This document shows positions 8,613-18,551 of a stretch of DNA of 64,000 nt, piece by piece. Under the pieces are notes generated by a model, which saw nothing but the letters and a program-made list of their open reading frames with translations, did not search any database and was not told the origin of the DNA. Numbering within the stretch: the first letter of the stretch is position 1; each line of letters begins with the position of its first letter. The position numbers and the translations under genes are program-made. The stretch comes from Streptomyces sp. NRRL F-6676 (lineage in GTDB: Bacteria > Actinomycetota > Actinomycetes > Streptomycetales > Streptomycetaceae), in the NCBI RefSeq assembly GCF_000725625.1, contig NZ_JOHS01000007.1, positions 186,001-250,000 on the forward strand. Reading direction: 5' to 3'.

Positions 8613-9614
8613 TTACGTGCCGGCACGTCGTGATTGCTCGCGCGGTTCCCCACGCACCTGACGGGGCGCGGGTGCCGGCATCGGACGGCGGCGGCGTTCC
8701 GCGGCCGCCCCCCGGCGGGCCAGTGCCGCCGCGCCGACCGGTACCGCGTCGGGACCGAGGCCGGAGCGGACCAGGCGGATCGGGTGGCCGCTGACCGGGG
8801 GTTCCTCGGCGAGCCGTGCGCGGATCACCGGTTCCAGCAGGTGCCAGGCACGGCTGACGCCGCCGCCGATCACCACCGTGGTGATGTCCACCAGCCCGGC
8901 GGTCATGACGACCGCCCGGGCGAGCCCGGCACCGGCGGCGTCGTACACCGCGCGGGCGTCCTCGTCACCGCGGCCGGCCGCGTCCGCGACCTCGTGCGCG
9001 GTGAGCGTACGACCGGTGCGGTCGGCGTACCGGGCGGTGAGCGAGCGGCCGGAGGCCAGGGTCTCCAGGTGGCCGCGGCCCCCGCAGGTGCAGGGCAGCT
9101 CGCCGAAGCCGGGGATGTGCCCGATCTCGCCGGCCGCGCCGTGCGGCCCGGTGAACAGACGGCCGCCCGTCCACAGGGCGCCGCCCACCCCCGTACCGAG
9201 GGTGATACCGAGGACGTCCGGTTCGCCCCGGACCGCGCCCGAGGACGCCTCGCCGCGCAGGAAGGCGTTGACGTCGTTGTCGAGGTACGCCGGAACGCCG
9301 AGGGCGTCCGCGACCGCGGCGGTGACCGGGAAGCCGGACCAGTCGCGGAAGGAGTCGCTGGCGACCAGGATGCGGCCCTCGGCGGAGTCCACAAGACCGG
9401 CCGCGCCGACGCCGGTTCCGGCCAGCCGGCCGGGCGTGCTCCGCAGCAGCGGGGCCAGCGCGCCGAGCGCGGCGTCGATCATCGCCCGGCCGCCGTGGGC
9501 GGCCGGCGTGGTGGTCTCGGCCCGGTCCAGGACCGTGAGCGTCTCGTCGCAGAGGACGACCTGGGTCGTGGTGCCGCCGATGTCCACACCGGCGTACAGG
9601 ATGCGGTCGCTCAC
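8613..9614 (-). CDS. ROK-family sugar kinase
   Basis: 333 aa from ATG 9614. The N-terminal phosphate loop is YAGVDIGGTTTQVVLCDE; the catalytic region LDNDVNAFLRGE and GITLGTGVGGAL are ROK hallmarks, so it probably phosphorylates a hexose or N-acetylhexosamine. The ROK zinc motif, normally CxCGxxGCxE, reads CTCGGRGHLE: the third Cys is His. The ATG overlaps the stop of the ABC ATPase gene (ATGA), making it the last gene of the peptide-type transporter operon. A kinase in a Dpp/Opp operon suggests the imported compound carries a sugar, for example a muropeptide or an aminosugar conjugate; this is inference. Confidence 0.85.
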   Translation of the reverse strand: MSDRILYAGVDIGGTTTQVVLCDETLTVLDRAETTTPAAHGGRAMIDAALGALAPLLRSTPGRLAGTGVGAAGLVDSAEGRILVASDSFRDWSGFPVTAAVADALGVPAYLDNDVNAFLRGEASSGAVRGEPDVLGITLGTGVGGALWTGGRLFTGPHGAAGEIGHIPGFGELPCTCGGRGHLETLASGRSLTARYADRTGRTLTAHEVADAAGRGDEDARAVYDAAGAGLARAVVMTAGLVDITTVVIGGGVSRAWHLLEPVIRARLAEEPPVSGHPIRLVRSGLGPDAVPVGAAALARRGAAAERRRRPMPAPAPRQVRGEPREQSRRAGT

Positions 9615-11704
9615 GCCCCGCCCTCCGTACGTCCGGCCGCGAGGGCGGCCAGGCGTTCGGCTCTGCGGGCGCGCTGGACCACCGGGTCGGGGACCGGGGC
9701 GGCGGCCAGCAGCCGTCGGGTGTAGTCGGTCTCCGGGTGGAGCAGCGTCTCGCCGGTGGCACCCTGCTCCTCGATCCGCCCGGCCCGCATGACGGCGACC
9801 CGGCGGGCGAAGTGCTGGACGACGGCGAGGTCGTGGGAGACGAACAGGCAGGCGAAGCCGAGGTCGTCCTGGAGTTCGGTGACGACCTCCAGGACGGACT
9901 CCTGGACGCTCACGTCGAGCGCGCTGGTGGGTTCGTCGGCGACGAGCAGCCGGGGTTCGAGCACGAGGGCGCGGGCCAGGCTGACCCGCTGGCGCTGCCC
10001 GCCGGACAGCTCGCCGGGGGCGCGGCGGGCGAGTGCGCGCGGCAGCCGGACCCGTTCGAGCACGTCCTCGACCCGGGTTCGCCGCTCCCGCCCGGACAGC
10101 TCACGACGGTGCACGCGCAACGGCTCGGCGACGCACTCGCCGACGGTCATCCGCGCGTCGAGCGAGGCGACGGGGTCCTGGAGCACCACGCCGATCCCGG
10201 CACGCAGTTCCCGCCGGGCGCGGGCGCGGCTGCGGGCGAGGTCGGCACCGAACAGGGAGACGGTTCCGGAACTCGGGGTGATCAGCCCGAGCGCGACCCG
10301 CGCCGCGGTGGACTTCCCGGACCCCGACTCCCCCACCAGCCCCAGGGTCTCCCCGGGCCGCACGACGAACGACACCCCGTCCAGCGCGCGCACGGCACGC
10401 CTGCCCCGGCCGAACACGACGGAGACGCCGTCCAGTTCGACGACGGGCGCGCCGTCCGGTGCGACGGCGGCCGGCCTCCCGGCCCGGCCGCCCTCGGCCA
10501 CGGGCCTGCCGTCGGGGCCGCCGGCCGGTTTCCCGGGGCCGCCGCCCGCGCGCAGCGCCGCGCCGCCCGCAGCCGCGGCGCCGTCCCGGGAGTGCGCGGC
10601 CCCGGCTCCCGGGCCCGCGGACTCGCCGGCCGACCGGGCGGGCTCCTCCTTTTGACGCACGCCTTGACGCACGTCCTGACGCACGTCACCGGTCGCGGGC
10701 GCCGCGGCGCCCGCGAGGTGCGCGTCGGTGCTCCGGCGCCCGCCGCCGGCCGGACCGCCCGCGCCCTCCGGGCCCCGCCCGGCACCCGGACCCGGCACCG
10801 CACCCGCGGGCGGCTCGGCGTCCGGGCCCGGACCGGCGGTCGTGCGGGCCTCGCCCGCCGCGCCCCGGTCACCGGCCGGTGCGACCGACAGTCTCGGGAC
10901 CGCCGCGAGCAGACGGCGGGTGTAGTCGTGGGTGGGGCGGAGGAGGACGTCCTCCACCGAGCCGGTCTCGACTATCTTGCCGTGGTACATCACGGCGACC
11001 CGGTCCGCGAAGTCCGCGACGACGCCCATGTTGTGCGTGACGAGCAGCACCCCCGTGCCGGTCTCGGCGGCGAGACGGCGGAGCAGGTCGAGGATCTCGG
11101 CCTGCACGGTGACGTCGAGCGCGGTGGTCGGCTCGTCGGCGATCAGCAGGGCGGGGTCGTTGGCGATGGCCATGGCGATGACGACCCGCTGGCGCTGGCC
11201 GCCGGACAGCTGGAAGGGGTAGGCGGCCGCGCGCCGTTCCGGCTCGGGGATGCCGACCCGGCGCAGCAGGTCGACGGCGCGGGCGGCGGCGTCCCGCGCG
11301 GAGACGTCGTGGTGGTTGCGGATCACCTCGGTGATCTGTCTGCCGATCCGGGTGAGCGGATCGAGCGCGGTGGCCGGCTCCTGGAACACCATGGAGACGG
11401 TCCGGCCGCGCAGCCGGGCGAGCCCGGCCTCGTCCGCGCCGACGACATCGGTACCCGCGACGGCGGCCCGGCCGGTGGCGCGGGCGTTGCCGGACAGCAG
11501 CCCCATCGCGGCGAGCGCGACCGTGGACTTGCCCGAGCCCGATTCGCCGACCAGGGCGAGGGTCTCGCCGGGCCGGACCCGCAGGGACACGCCGCGCACG
11601 GCGGGCACCTGCCCGGACTCGGTGGTGAAGACGACGCCGAGGTCGTCGAGTTCGAGTATCGGCTCGGCGGCCGCGGCGGCGCCGTTGCGGTGGGCGGCGG
11701 TCAT
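9611..11704 (-). CDS. Fused dipeptide/oligopeptide ABC ATPase (DppD-DppF type)
   Basis: 697 aa, ATG 11704 overlapping the upstream permease stop. Two complete nucleotide-binding domains lie in one chain: Walker [11 protein letters not shown] near residue 54 and again near 458, each followed by LSGGQRQR signature and [12 protein letters not shown] or [12 protein letters not shown]alker B. Each half ends with the DYTRRLLAA oligopeptide-transporter C-terminal signature. The linker (about 270-405) is a Gly/Ala/Pro-rich low-complexity stretch with a DVRQ/GVRQ repeat, encoded by three near copies of TTGACGCACG around 10652-10690. In most operons DppD and DppF are separate; the fusion guarantees a 1:1 pair. 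Confidence 0.92.
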   Translation of the reverse strand: MTAAHRNGAAAAAEPILELDDLGVVFTTESGQVPAVRGVSLRVRPGETLALVGESGSGKSTVALAAMGLLSGNARATGRAAVAGTDVVGADEAGLARLRGRTVSMVFQEPATALDPLTRIGRQITEVIRNHHDVSARDAAARAVDLLRRVGIPEPERRAAAYPFQLSGGQRQRVVIAMAIANDPALLIADEPTTALDVTVQAEILDLLRRLAAETGTGVLLVTHNMGVVADFADRVAVMYHGKIVETGSVEDVLLRPTHDYTRRLLAAVPRLSVAPAGDRGAAGEARTTAGPGPDAEPPAGAVPGPGAGRGPEGAGGPAGGGRRSTDAHLAGAAAPATGDVRQDVRQGVRQKEEPARSAGESAGPGAGAAHSRDGAAAAGGAALRAGGGPGKPAGGPDGRPVAEGGRAGRPAAVAPDGAPVVELDGVSVVFGRGRRAVRALDGVSFVVRPGETLGLVGESGSGKSTAARVALGLITPSSGTVSLFGADLARSRARARRELRAGIGVVLQDPVASLDARMTVGECVAEPLRVHRRELSGRERRTRVEDVLERVRLPRALARRAPGELSGGQRQRVSLARALVLEPRLLVADEPTSALDVSVQESVLEVVTELQDDLGFACLFVSHDLAVVQHFARRVAVMRAGRIEEQGATGETLLHPETDYTRRLLAAAPVPDPVVQRARRAERLAALAAGRTEGGA

Positions 11705-12603
11705 CCTCGTCCCCTCACGTCGAATGCGTCACGGAGCCCGTCCCCGATCGCGTTGAACGCCCACACCACCAGGATGATGGCCAGGCCCGGCGGCAGGATG
11801 AGCCACCAGTAGCCGGAGTAGGCGGCGTTGAGCCCCGCCGAGAGCATTCCGCCCCAGTCGGTGGCCGGCGGCTGCACGCCGAGGCCGAGGTAGGAGACGT
11901 AGGCGACGAGGAGGATGGCGTCGGCGATCTGGAAGGTGGTGGCGACGACGATGGTGGAGACGGAGTTGGGCAGGATGTGCCGCAGGATGGCGCGGGCGTG
12001 CGTGCCGCCGATGGCGCGCAGGGTGAGGACGTAGTCGCGGTTCTTCAGGCTCAGGGTCTCGGCCCGGATGAGCCGGGAGGGCACGAGCCACGACACCAGG
12101 CCGAGGATGAGGATCATCCCCGGCAGGCCGGGTGTGGTGATCGCGGAGACGACGAGCAGGATGAACAGGGCGGGGATGGCGATGCCGGCGTCCACGATCC
12201 GCATCATGACCGCGTCGATCCATCCGCCCGCGTACCCCGCGGCGGCGCCCCACAGGGTGCCGATGACGGTGGCCAGGATGCCGGCGGCGAGGCCGACCAC
12301 GAGGGAGACCTTGCCGCCGTACATGAGCCGGCCCAGTTCGTCGTGGCCGACGGCGTCGGTGCCGAGCCAGTGCGCGCCGCTGGGTGAGAGGTTGACCTGT
12401 CGGAGCGCGGTGTGGGTCTGGTCCGTGGAGTACAGCAGCGGGCCCACGAAGCAGAACAGGACGAAGAGGACGACGATGCACAGCCCGGCGACGGCGAGCC
12501 GGTTGCGCAGGAAGCGCCGGACGGCGAGCCGGACGCCGGAGGCGGCCTCGGCCGGGGTCTCGGTCGCGCCGGGCAGTTCGGCCGGCTGGAGGATGGCGCT
12601 CAT
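11701..12603 (-). CDS. Peptide-type ABC transporter permease (DppC type)
   Basis: 300 aa, ATG at 12603 overlapping the DppB-type stop codon. A first membrane helix (LAVAGLCIVVLFVLFCFVG) is followed by the extracytoplasmic HWLGTDAVGHDELGRLMYG segment typical of DppC, then four or five further helices and the EAA loop LRAIGGTHARAILRHILPN. It pairs with the upstream DppB-type subunit. The gene also overlaps the ATPase fusion start, so the whole transporter is translationally coupled. Confidence 0.92.
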   Translation of the reverse strand: MSAILQPAELPGATETPAEAASGVRLAVRRFLRNRLAVAGLCIVVLFVLFCFVGPLLYSTDQTHTALRQVNLSPSGAHWLGTDAVGHDELGRLMYGGKVSLVVGLAAGILATVIGTLWGAAAGYAGGWIDAVMMRIVDAGIAIPALFILLVVSAITTPGLPGMILILGLVSWLVPSRLIRAETLSLKNRDYVLTLRAIGGTHARAILRHILPNSVSTIVVATTFQIADAILLVAYVSYLGLGVQPPATDWGGMLSAGLNAAYSGYWWLILPPGLAIILVVWAFNAIGDGLRDAFDVRGRG

Positions 12604-13559
12604 GCCCTGCCTGCCTTCACTCGGGGGTCGATGATCCGCTGGACGATGTCGGCGAGCAGGGTGCCGACCACGGTGGCGATCGCGATGACGAGGACGCAGC
12701 CGAGCAGGACCGGGTAGTCGGAGGCCTGCGCGGCGGACCAGAACAGCAGCCCCATCCCTGGGTAGTTGAAGAGTTGCTCCACCACCAGCGCGCCGCCGAA
12801 GAGGACGGGCACGTAGTAGCCGAGCATGGCGACCACCGGGGTCAGGGAGTTGCGGAAGACATGCTTGCGGAGGATGGCGCGGGAGCGGGCGCCGCCGGCC
12901 CGCGCGGTCCTGACGTAGTCCTCGGAGAGGTTCTCCAGGGTGGCGGCGCGCATGTAGCGGCTGAACACCGCGATCATGGAGGCGGCGCCGGCGACCACCG
13001 GCAGGACGAGTGCCCGCGGGTCGGAGAACACATCGGCGAGGGAGTCGCCCTGGGGTGCCTGGGAGGGGAACCAGGGCAGTACCTGACTGAACACCAGGAC
13101 GAGGATCAGTCCGAGGAAGTAGACGGGCGTGGAGTAGGCGATGAAGCTCAGCGTGGTGATGACGTAGTCCACCGGCCGGTTGCGCCGCACGGCCTGCCAC
13201 ATGCCGAGCGGGATCGCGAGGAGCAGCCCGATGACGGCGGACAGCACGGTGAGGACGAGGGTCTTGGGCAGCCGCTCCTCAATGAGCTGGGAGACCGGCG
13301 CGTTGAGGGTGTACGAGGTGCCGAGGTCCCCGTGCACCAGCTGATCGAGGTAGTAGAGGTACTGGACGGGCAGTGGCTTGTCGAGGCCCTGTTCGTGGTT
13401 GAAGCGGGCGATCTGCTGGGCGGTGGCCTGGGGTCCGAGGATGCCGCGGGCGGGGCCGCCGGGCAGGGCGTGCAGCAGGGCGAAGACGACGATCGTCACG
13501 ATGACGACGACGGCGAGTGCCTGGAGGACGCGTCTGACGAGGAACGTGGAAGTGCTCAT
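12600..13559 (-). CDS. Peptide-type ABC transporter permease (DppB type)
   Basis: 319 aa from ATG 13559. Begins with the DppB-type first helix (VVVIVTIVVFALLHALPGGP) and carries the EAA motif RTARAGGARSRAILRKHVFRN. Six membrane segments. It sits 50 bp after the binding-protein gene and overlaps the DppC-type start. Family members import di-/oligopeptides, nickel, or in some cases oligosaccharides and glutathione, so peptide specificity is not assured. Confidence 0.92.
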   Translation of the reverse strand: MSTSTFLVRRVLQALAVVVIVTIVVFALLHALPGGPARGILGPQATAQQIARFNHEQGLDKPLPVQYLYYLDQLVHGDLGTSYTLNAPVSQLIEERLPKTLVLTVLSAVIGLLLAIPLGMWQAVRRNRPVDYVITTLSFIAYSTPVYFLGLILVLVFSQVLPWFPSQAPQGDSLADVFSDPRALVLPVVAGAASMIAVFSRYMRAATLENLSEDYVRTARAGGARSRAILRKHVFRNSLTPVVAMLGYYVPVLFGGALVVEQLFNYPGMGLLFWSAAQASDYPVLLGCVLVIAIATVVGTLLADIVQRIIDPRVKAGRA

Positions 13560-13609
13560 GTGGTTTCCGGTCGCTTCGGCTCAGGGGTGCGCGGGGTCAC
13601 CGGCCGGGC

Positions 13610-15427
13610 TCACTTGCCGGTCCACTTCCACATGGCGGGGTGGAAGTTGGCGAGGGAGTCCTGGGCGAAGCCGCCGAGGCCGTCCTTGACCACGGAGACC
13701 TGGTAGTCGGGTTCCGGGAGCCAGATCACCGGGAGGTCCTTGGCCAGTGCGGCGCTGTACTCCTGGACGGCCTCGGTGGATTCGGAGGTGGTGGTCCGGC
13801 TGATCAGCTTGTCCACCGCGGGGTTGGAGTAGCTGCCGAAGTTGGAGCCGCCGCCGGTCTGGAAGAGCGAGTCGCCGCTCGGGTAGGCCGGGAAGTACCA
13901 GCTGCCGGCGGTGCCGAAGAAGGACAGCTGCCACTTGCAGCCGGAGTCGCCGGGCTTGCACTGGCCGGACTGCGAGAGCACGGAGTTGACCGGGGCGGTC
14001 TTGATGGAGAACTTGATGCCGGTCTTCGCGAAGGAGGACTGCAAGGCGCTCATCATGTTGTCGGTGACGGCCGAGCCGGACTGCGAGAGCACCTGCATAC
14101 GGAACGTGGTGCCCTTGTCGACGCCCTCGCCGCACTGGTCGTCGCCGCTGCCCGGGTCCGTGCACACCATGGTGCCGCCCTGCTCGGTCCAGCCGTGCGA
14201 GGTCAGCAACTGCTTGGCCTTGGCGGTGTCGAAGGGGTACGGGTTGTTCTTCTGCACCGGGGAGACGAAGTCGGAGGTCTGCCCTTGCGGGATCGGGCCG
14301 AAGGTGGGCACGGCCGTGCCGTTGAAGATGACCTTGGACAGGCTCTTCTGGTCCACCGACATCTGGATCGCCTGGCGGGCGTAGAGCTGCTTGAAGACGG
14401 CGCCCATGGCGGGGTTGTTGAAGTTGTAGGGCATGTAGGTGATCGCCCAGCCCGCCCACGGCTTGATGCCGTAGCCCCGGGCCTTGAAGGAGGCCTCCTG
14501 GCCGAGGTCGGTGGCGTTGATGTAGCCGTAGTCGACCGTGCCGGCCCGCAGCGCGTTGGCCTCGGCGTCGGTCGTGGTGAACGGCAGGAGGTTGACGGTC
14601 TTGATGTGGGCCTTGCCGCCGCCGTCGTACTTGGCGTTGGCGGTGAGCCGGACCTTGCCCGCGGTGGAGAAGGAGGTGAGGGTGTACGGGCCGCTGACCG
14701 TCTTCCAGAGCGGGTCGCTCGCGTAGCCGGAGATGTTCTTGGCGGCCTTGTTGAGGTAGGCCCACACCTTCTTGGCGCCGGCCGCGGTGCGGTCCTGGTC
14801 GGAGACGGTGGCGGAGTCGCTCGTCCTGTCCCAGACGTGCTGCGGCATGGGGCGGATCATGCTCAACTCGTTGGCGAGCATCCACTGTTGGTTGTACGCC
14901 TTGTCGAAGGTGAGGGTGAAGTGCGTGTCGTCGACGGTCTTGAATGAGGTCCAGTTGTCCGGTGCCTTGCCCGGGCTGTAGCTTGCCCAGTCGGCCTTGT
15001 TCGCCTTGACCAGGTTGAACCAGAACTCCACGTCGCGCGAGGTGACCGGCTTGCCGTCGCTCCAGTGCCGGCTGCCGAGGGTGATCGTCACGCTTCGGTT
15101 GTCCTTGGCGAACCGCGCCGCCGTGGCGAGGGAGTTGTCCTTGTTCCAGCCGACCTCACCGGTGGAGCCGTCGTAGGCGATGAGCGGCTCCCAGAGGACC
15201 TGGGATATGGAGGAGTTGTTGGTGTTGAGGTGCGCGGCCGTGCCGATCGGCAGGATCCAGTTCGGCGTGAAGTTGGCCGGGAGCGCGTAGTTGATGCTGT
15301 CCGCCGAGTGTCCGCCGGACGACGAGTCGCCGCCCCCGGAACAACCGGTGAGCAGAGCGCCGGAGATGACGGCGGCACCCGCGACCAGGGCCCAGCGGCG
15401 GCCGGTCGCCGTGCGAGCAGGGAACAT
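13610..15427 (-). CDS. Peptide-type ABC transporter binding lipoprotein (family 5)
   Basis: 605 aa from ATG 15427, preceded by GAGGAGAG. A lipoprotein signal ends at LLTGCSGGG. The mature protein has the SBP family-5 fold (INYALPANFTPNWILPIGTA near the start; VSIT-like strand SVTITLGSRHWSDGKPVTSRDVEF). Larger than most DppA proteins (about 540 aa), closer to the long actinobacterial oligopeptide-binding proteins. First gene of the five-gene leftward operon and divergent from the ROK repressor, which is its likely regulator. Ligand unknown. Confidence 0.9.
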   Translation of the reverse strand: MFPARTATGRRWALVAGAAVISGALLTGCSGGGDSSSGGHSADSINYALPANFTPNWILPIGTAAHLNTNNSSISQVLWEPLIAYDGSTGEVGWNKDNSLATAARFAKDNRSVTITLGSRHWSDGKPVTSRDVEFWFNLVKANKADWASYSPGKAPDNWTSFKTVDDTHFTLTFDKAYNQQWMLANELSMIRPMPQHVWDRTSDSATVSDQDRTAAGAKKVWAYLNKAAKNISGYASDPLWKTVSGPYTLTSFSTAGKVRLTANAKYDGGGKAHIKTVNLLPFTTTDAEANALRAGTVDYGYINATDLGQEASFKARGYGIKPWAGWAITYMPYNFNNPAMGAVFKQLYARQAIQMSVDQKSLSKVIFNGTAVPTFGPIPQGQTSDFVSPVQKNNPYPFDTAKAKQLLTSHGWTEQGGTMVCTDPGSGDDQCGEGVDKGTTFRMQVLSQSGSAVTDNMMSALQSSFAKTGIKFSIKTAPVNSVLSQSGQCKPGDSGCKWQLSFFGTAGSWYFPAYPSGDSLFQTGGGSNFGSYSNPAVDKLISRTTTSESTEAVQEYSAALAKDLPVIWLPEPDYQVSVVKDGLGGFAQDSLANFHPAMWKWTGK

Positions 15428-15738
15428 GACTCTCCTCGAAGTGGAAGGACCCGTGAGGGGCCCCGGCGACGGCCGGGGCGGGCGCCGCGGGGACCGGCGC
15501 TGCATGCACGACAGTCAACGTCCCACATGCCGAACGAACAAACAAGGATCGGTAAAAACTAAGTTTCTGCGGGCTCGGCGGAACTCCGCCGGGTCCGCGC
15601 CCGGCGGCGAAATACCCGGTTCTGCTGGGCTTTCGTCCGCTACGCACCCTCGTTTCGCTGCCCGGAAGACGGTTCCCGTCCGCGTCTCGCGGGCGTACTG
15701 TCTTCGCCACACCCACCGTTGCGGAAGTTACTTCGTCC
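15428..15738. promoter_or_regulatory. Divergent promoter region between transporter and ROK repressor
   Basis: 311 bp without a gene. It contains an unusually AT-rich island (about 15530-15570) with the dyad AAACT-A-AGTTT at 15556-15566, and a GC dyad GGCGGA-AC-TCCGCC at 15577-15590. NagC/Mlc-type ROK repressors bind AT-rich palindromes, so the first dyad is the best operator candidate for control of both arms. Confidence 0.5.
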
Positions 15739-16986
15739 ATGACTGAAATAAGTGCGCGGAACCGCCGGCCCGTGAAGGGGAAGTCCGTGAAGGGGAATTC
15801 CCCGCTCGCCGCCCGGGTCCTGGAGCTGGTGGCCTCGGGCCAGGCCTCCTCACGCGCGGAACTCGCCGCCCTGCTCGGCGCGGCCCCCTCGACCATCTCC
15901 CTCACCGTGGGGCAGTTGGTGGAGCGCGGGCTGATCGCGGAGGAGGGCACCCACTCGTCCACCGGCGGGCGTCCGCGCAAGGTGCTGCGCCTCGGCGGAA
16001 CCGACGAGTTCGCGGTCGCCGCCGACCTCGGCGGCCGGCACGCCCGGATCGGCGCGGTGCTGCCCGGGGGACGCCTCGACCGGGTCACCACCGTGCCGTT
16101 CGTCATCGCCGACGGCCCCGAGGAGGCGCTGCCGCGGCTCGCGGACACCCTTCAGGCGCTGGCGGAGGAGCAGGGCCTCGACCGGCTGTGCGGTGTCGGG
16201 CTCTCGCTGCCGGGACCGGTCGACGCCCGGTCCCAGACCGTCATGCTGCCGTCCCGGATGCCGGGCTGGAACCGCTTCCCCGTCGCCGACTGGCTGCGGG
16301 ACCGCTTCGGCGTGGCGACCGCCGTGGAGAACGACGCCAACTGCATGGCGATGGGCGAGCACACCGTGCGGCCCGCCGAGCACCGCCAGTCGATCATGGT
16401 GAAGATCGGCTCGGCGATCGGCGCCGGTGTCATCGTCGACGGCCACCTCTACCGGGGTGCCACCGGTGCCGCCGGCGACATCACCCACATCCGCATCGAC
16501 GGCGCCGCCGACATCCCCTGCTCGTGCGGCAAGACCGGCTGCCTGGAGACGGTGGCCTCCGGGGCCGCGCTGGTGCGCATCCTGCGCGAGCGCGGCGCCG
16601 ACGTCGACAGCCCGGAGGACGTGGTGCGGCTCGCCGCCGACGCCGACCCCGAGGCGACCCGCGCGGTGCGCCGGGCGGGGGAACACCTCGGGCAGGTGCT
16701 CGCCGCCAACGTCAATTTCTTCAACCCGGACGCCGTCTACCTGGGCGGCATCCTCTCCACCCTGGAACCCTTCGTCGCCGCCGTCCGCAGCCGGCTCTAC
16801 GAGAGCTGCCATCCGCTGGTCACCGAGCACCTCACCATCGAACGCGCCCGCCTCGGCGCGGACGCCGGTGTCGTCGGCGCCGGACAGTTCGCGCTCCAGC
16901 GCGCGATGGCCGACGCCCTGCGCGGCTTCGGCGCCGGCGGTTCCGGCGCCGGGCGGCCCGACCGTCTCGCGCCCCGCACCCCCTGA
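15739..16986 (+). CDS. ROK-family transcriptional repressor (NagC/XylR type)
   Basis: 415 aa from ATG 15739. The N-terminal winged helix (about residues 22-75, SRAELAALLGAAPSTISLTV) precedes a ROK sugar-binding domain with the canonical zinc motif CSCGKTGCLE and VVGAG-type ending. Sugar or sugar-phosphate binding should release DNA. Its position between two divergent arms, with an AT-rich dyad in the gap, makes it the likely local regulator of the transporter-kinase operon and of its own M81/CutC operon. Confidence 0.9.
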   Translation: MTEISARNRRPVKGKSVKGNSPLAARVLELVASGQASSRAELAALLGAAPSTISLTVGQLVERGLIAEEGTHSSTGGRPRKVLRLGGTDEFAVAADLGGRHARIGAVLPGGRLDRVTTVPFVIADGPEEALPRLADTLQALAEEQGLDRLCGVGLSLPGPVDARSQTVMLPSRMPGWNRFPVADWLRDRFGVATAVENDANCMAMGEHTVRPAEHRQSIMVKIGSAIGAGVIVDGHLYRGATGAAGDITHIRIDGAADIPCSCGKTGCLETVASGAALVRILRERGADVDSPEDVVRLAADADPEATRAVRRAGEHLGQVLAANVNFFNPDAVYLGGILSTLEPFVAAVRSRLYESCHPLVTEHLTIERARLGADAGVVGAGQFALQRAMADALRGFGAGGSGAGRPDRLAPRTP

Positions 16987-17012
16987 GCCACCCACACCCC
17001 GTACGGAGAACC

Positions 17013-18551
17013 ATGTCGGAAACCCCCGCCGCCCCCGCCCCCGTCACCTCCGCCCGCCCCGTGATCGCCGTCGCCGGGCTCGGCATCGAGTCGTCCACCT
17101 TCTCCCCGGCCCGCACCGAGGCCGCCGCCTTCCACCCCTCGCGCGGCGACGGGATATTCGACCGCTACCCCTTCCTCGCCCCGGGCGAGGAGCTGCGCGA
17201 GGCGGCCGACTGGCACGGGGCGCTGGTGGGCAAGTCGCTGCCGGGCGGCACGGTCACCGCCGCCGCCTGGACCGCGCTCACCGACGAGCTCATCGACCGC
17301 CTGGCCGCGCTCCCCCGGCTCGACGGCCTCTGGTACGACATCCACGGCGCGATGACGGTGGAGGGCGTGGACGACGCCGAGGCCGTCCTGCTGGAGCGCG
17401 TCCGCGCCACCGTGGGCCCCGACGTCCTGGTCTCCACCTCCATGGACCTGCACGGCAACGTCTCCCGCGCACTGGTCCACCGCAGCGACCTGATCACGTG
17501 TTACCGGAAGGCCCCGCACGAGGACCACATGGAGACCAAGGAGCGCGCTGTCCGCAACCTGGTCGGCCTGATCGCCTCCGGCGGTCCCCGGCCGGTCAAG
17601 GCGTGGGTGCCGGTGCCGGTGCTGCTGGCCGGGGAGCAGACCTCCACCCGCATCGAGCCGGCGCGGAGCGTGTACGCGGCGGTCGACGAGGTCGAGGCCC
17701 TGGACGGCGTCCTCGACGCGGCGATCTGGGTGGGGTACGCCTGGGCCGACGAGCCCCGCAACCGCGCGGCCGTCGTCGTCACCGGAAGCGACCGGGACGC
17801 CGTGGCGGCCGGCGCCGAACGCCTCGCGCGCGGCTTCTGGGACGCCCGCCACGACTTCGGCTTCGTCGCCCCCACCGGCACGTTCGACGCCCTTCTCGAC
17901 GAGGCCCTGGACTCGCCGGACCGGCCGTACTTCATCAGCGACACCGGCGACAATCCGACCGCGGGCGGCGCCGGCGACGTCACCTGGGGGCTGACCCGGC
18001 TCCTTCGGCGCCCCGAGTTCCGGAAGGACGACGGTCCGACGGTGCTCTACGCCTCGGTGCCGGGCCCCGCCGCCGTGGACGCCGCCGTCGCCGCCGGGGT
18101 GGGTGCCACGGTCACCGTCACCGCCGGGGCGGAGGTGGACGACCGGCACGCCGGGCCCGTCACCCTCACCGGCGTGGTGCACGCGATCCGGCACGGCGAC
18201 CGGGACGCCGGGACGGAGGTCGTGATCCGGGTCGGCAGCGTGTACGCGACCCTCACCCGGCTGCGCAAGCCGTACCACCACGAGCACGACTTCACCGACC
18301 TGGACCTCGACCCCCGCTCCGCCGACCTCGTCATCGTCAAGATCGGCTATCTGGAGCCGGAACTGTTCGCCATGGCCGTGGGCTGGAAGATGGCGCTCAC
18401 CCCCGGCGGCGTCGACCAGGATCTGCTGCGGCTCGGCCACCACCGCGTCCGCCGCCCCCTGTTCCCCTTCGACCGCGACATGCCCGACCCGGACCTGACG
18501 GCGCGGATCATCCCGGCCTCCGACCTGCCGCTCACCGGGGAGGACGAGTGA
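17013..18551 (+). CDS. M81-family (MlrC-like) metalloprotein
   Basis: 512 aa from ATG 17013 with GGAG six bases upstream. N-terminal DUF1485-type domain with metal-ligand candidates WYDIHGAM (His) and SMDLHGNVS (Asp-His) and CYRKAPHEDHMET, then the MlrC C-terminal domain (DTGDNPTAGGAGDVTWGL). MlrC is named for the microcystin-degrading peptidase; the catalytic role of most members is untested. Second gene of the ROK operon and overlaps the CutC start by GTGA, so the product probably acts on the imported compound or its peptide part. Confidence 0.88.
   Translation: MSETPAAPAPVTSARPVIAVAGLGIESSTFSPARTEAAAFHPSRGDGIFDRYPFLAPGEELREAADWHGALVGKSLPGGTVTAAAWTALTDELIDRLAALPRLDGLWYDIHGAMTVEGVDDAEAVLLERVRATVGPDVLVSTSMDLHGNVSRALVHRSDLITCYRKAPHEDHMETKERAVRNLVGLIASGGPRPVKAWVPVPVLLAGEQTSTRIEPARSVYAAVDEVEALDGVLDAAIWVGYAWADEPRNRAAVVVTGSDRDAVAAGAERLARGFWDARHDFGFVAPTGTFDALLDEALDSPDRPYFISDTGDNPTAGGAGDVTWGLTRLLRRPEFRKDDGPTVLYASVPGPAAVDAAVAAGVGATVTVTAGAEVDDRHAGPVTLTGVVHAIRHGDRDAGTEVVIRVGSVYATLTRLRKPYHHEHDFTDLDLDPRSADLVIVKIGYLEPELFAMAVGWKMALTPGGVDQDLLRLGHHRVRRPLFPFDRDMPDPDLTARIIPASDLPLTGEDE

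Noticed and set aside
9737..11812. Long plus-strand frame of 691 codons opposite the peptide-transporter ATPase
   Set aside because: It is antisense to a gene with two complete ABC motifs; its composition (Gly/Arg/Asp/Val) is the usual GC-rich shadow.
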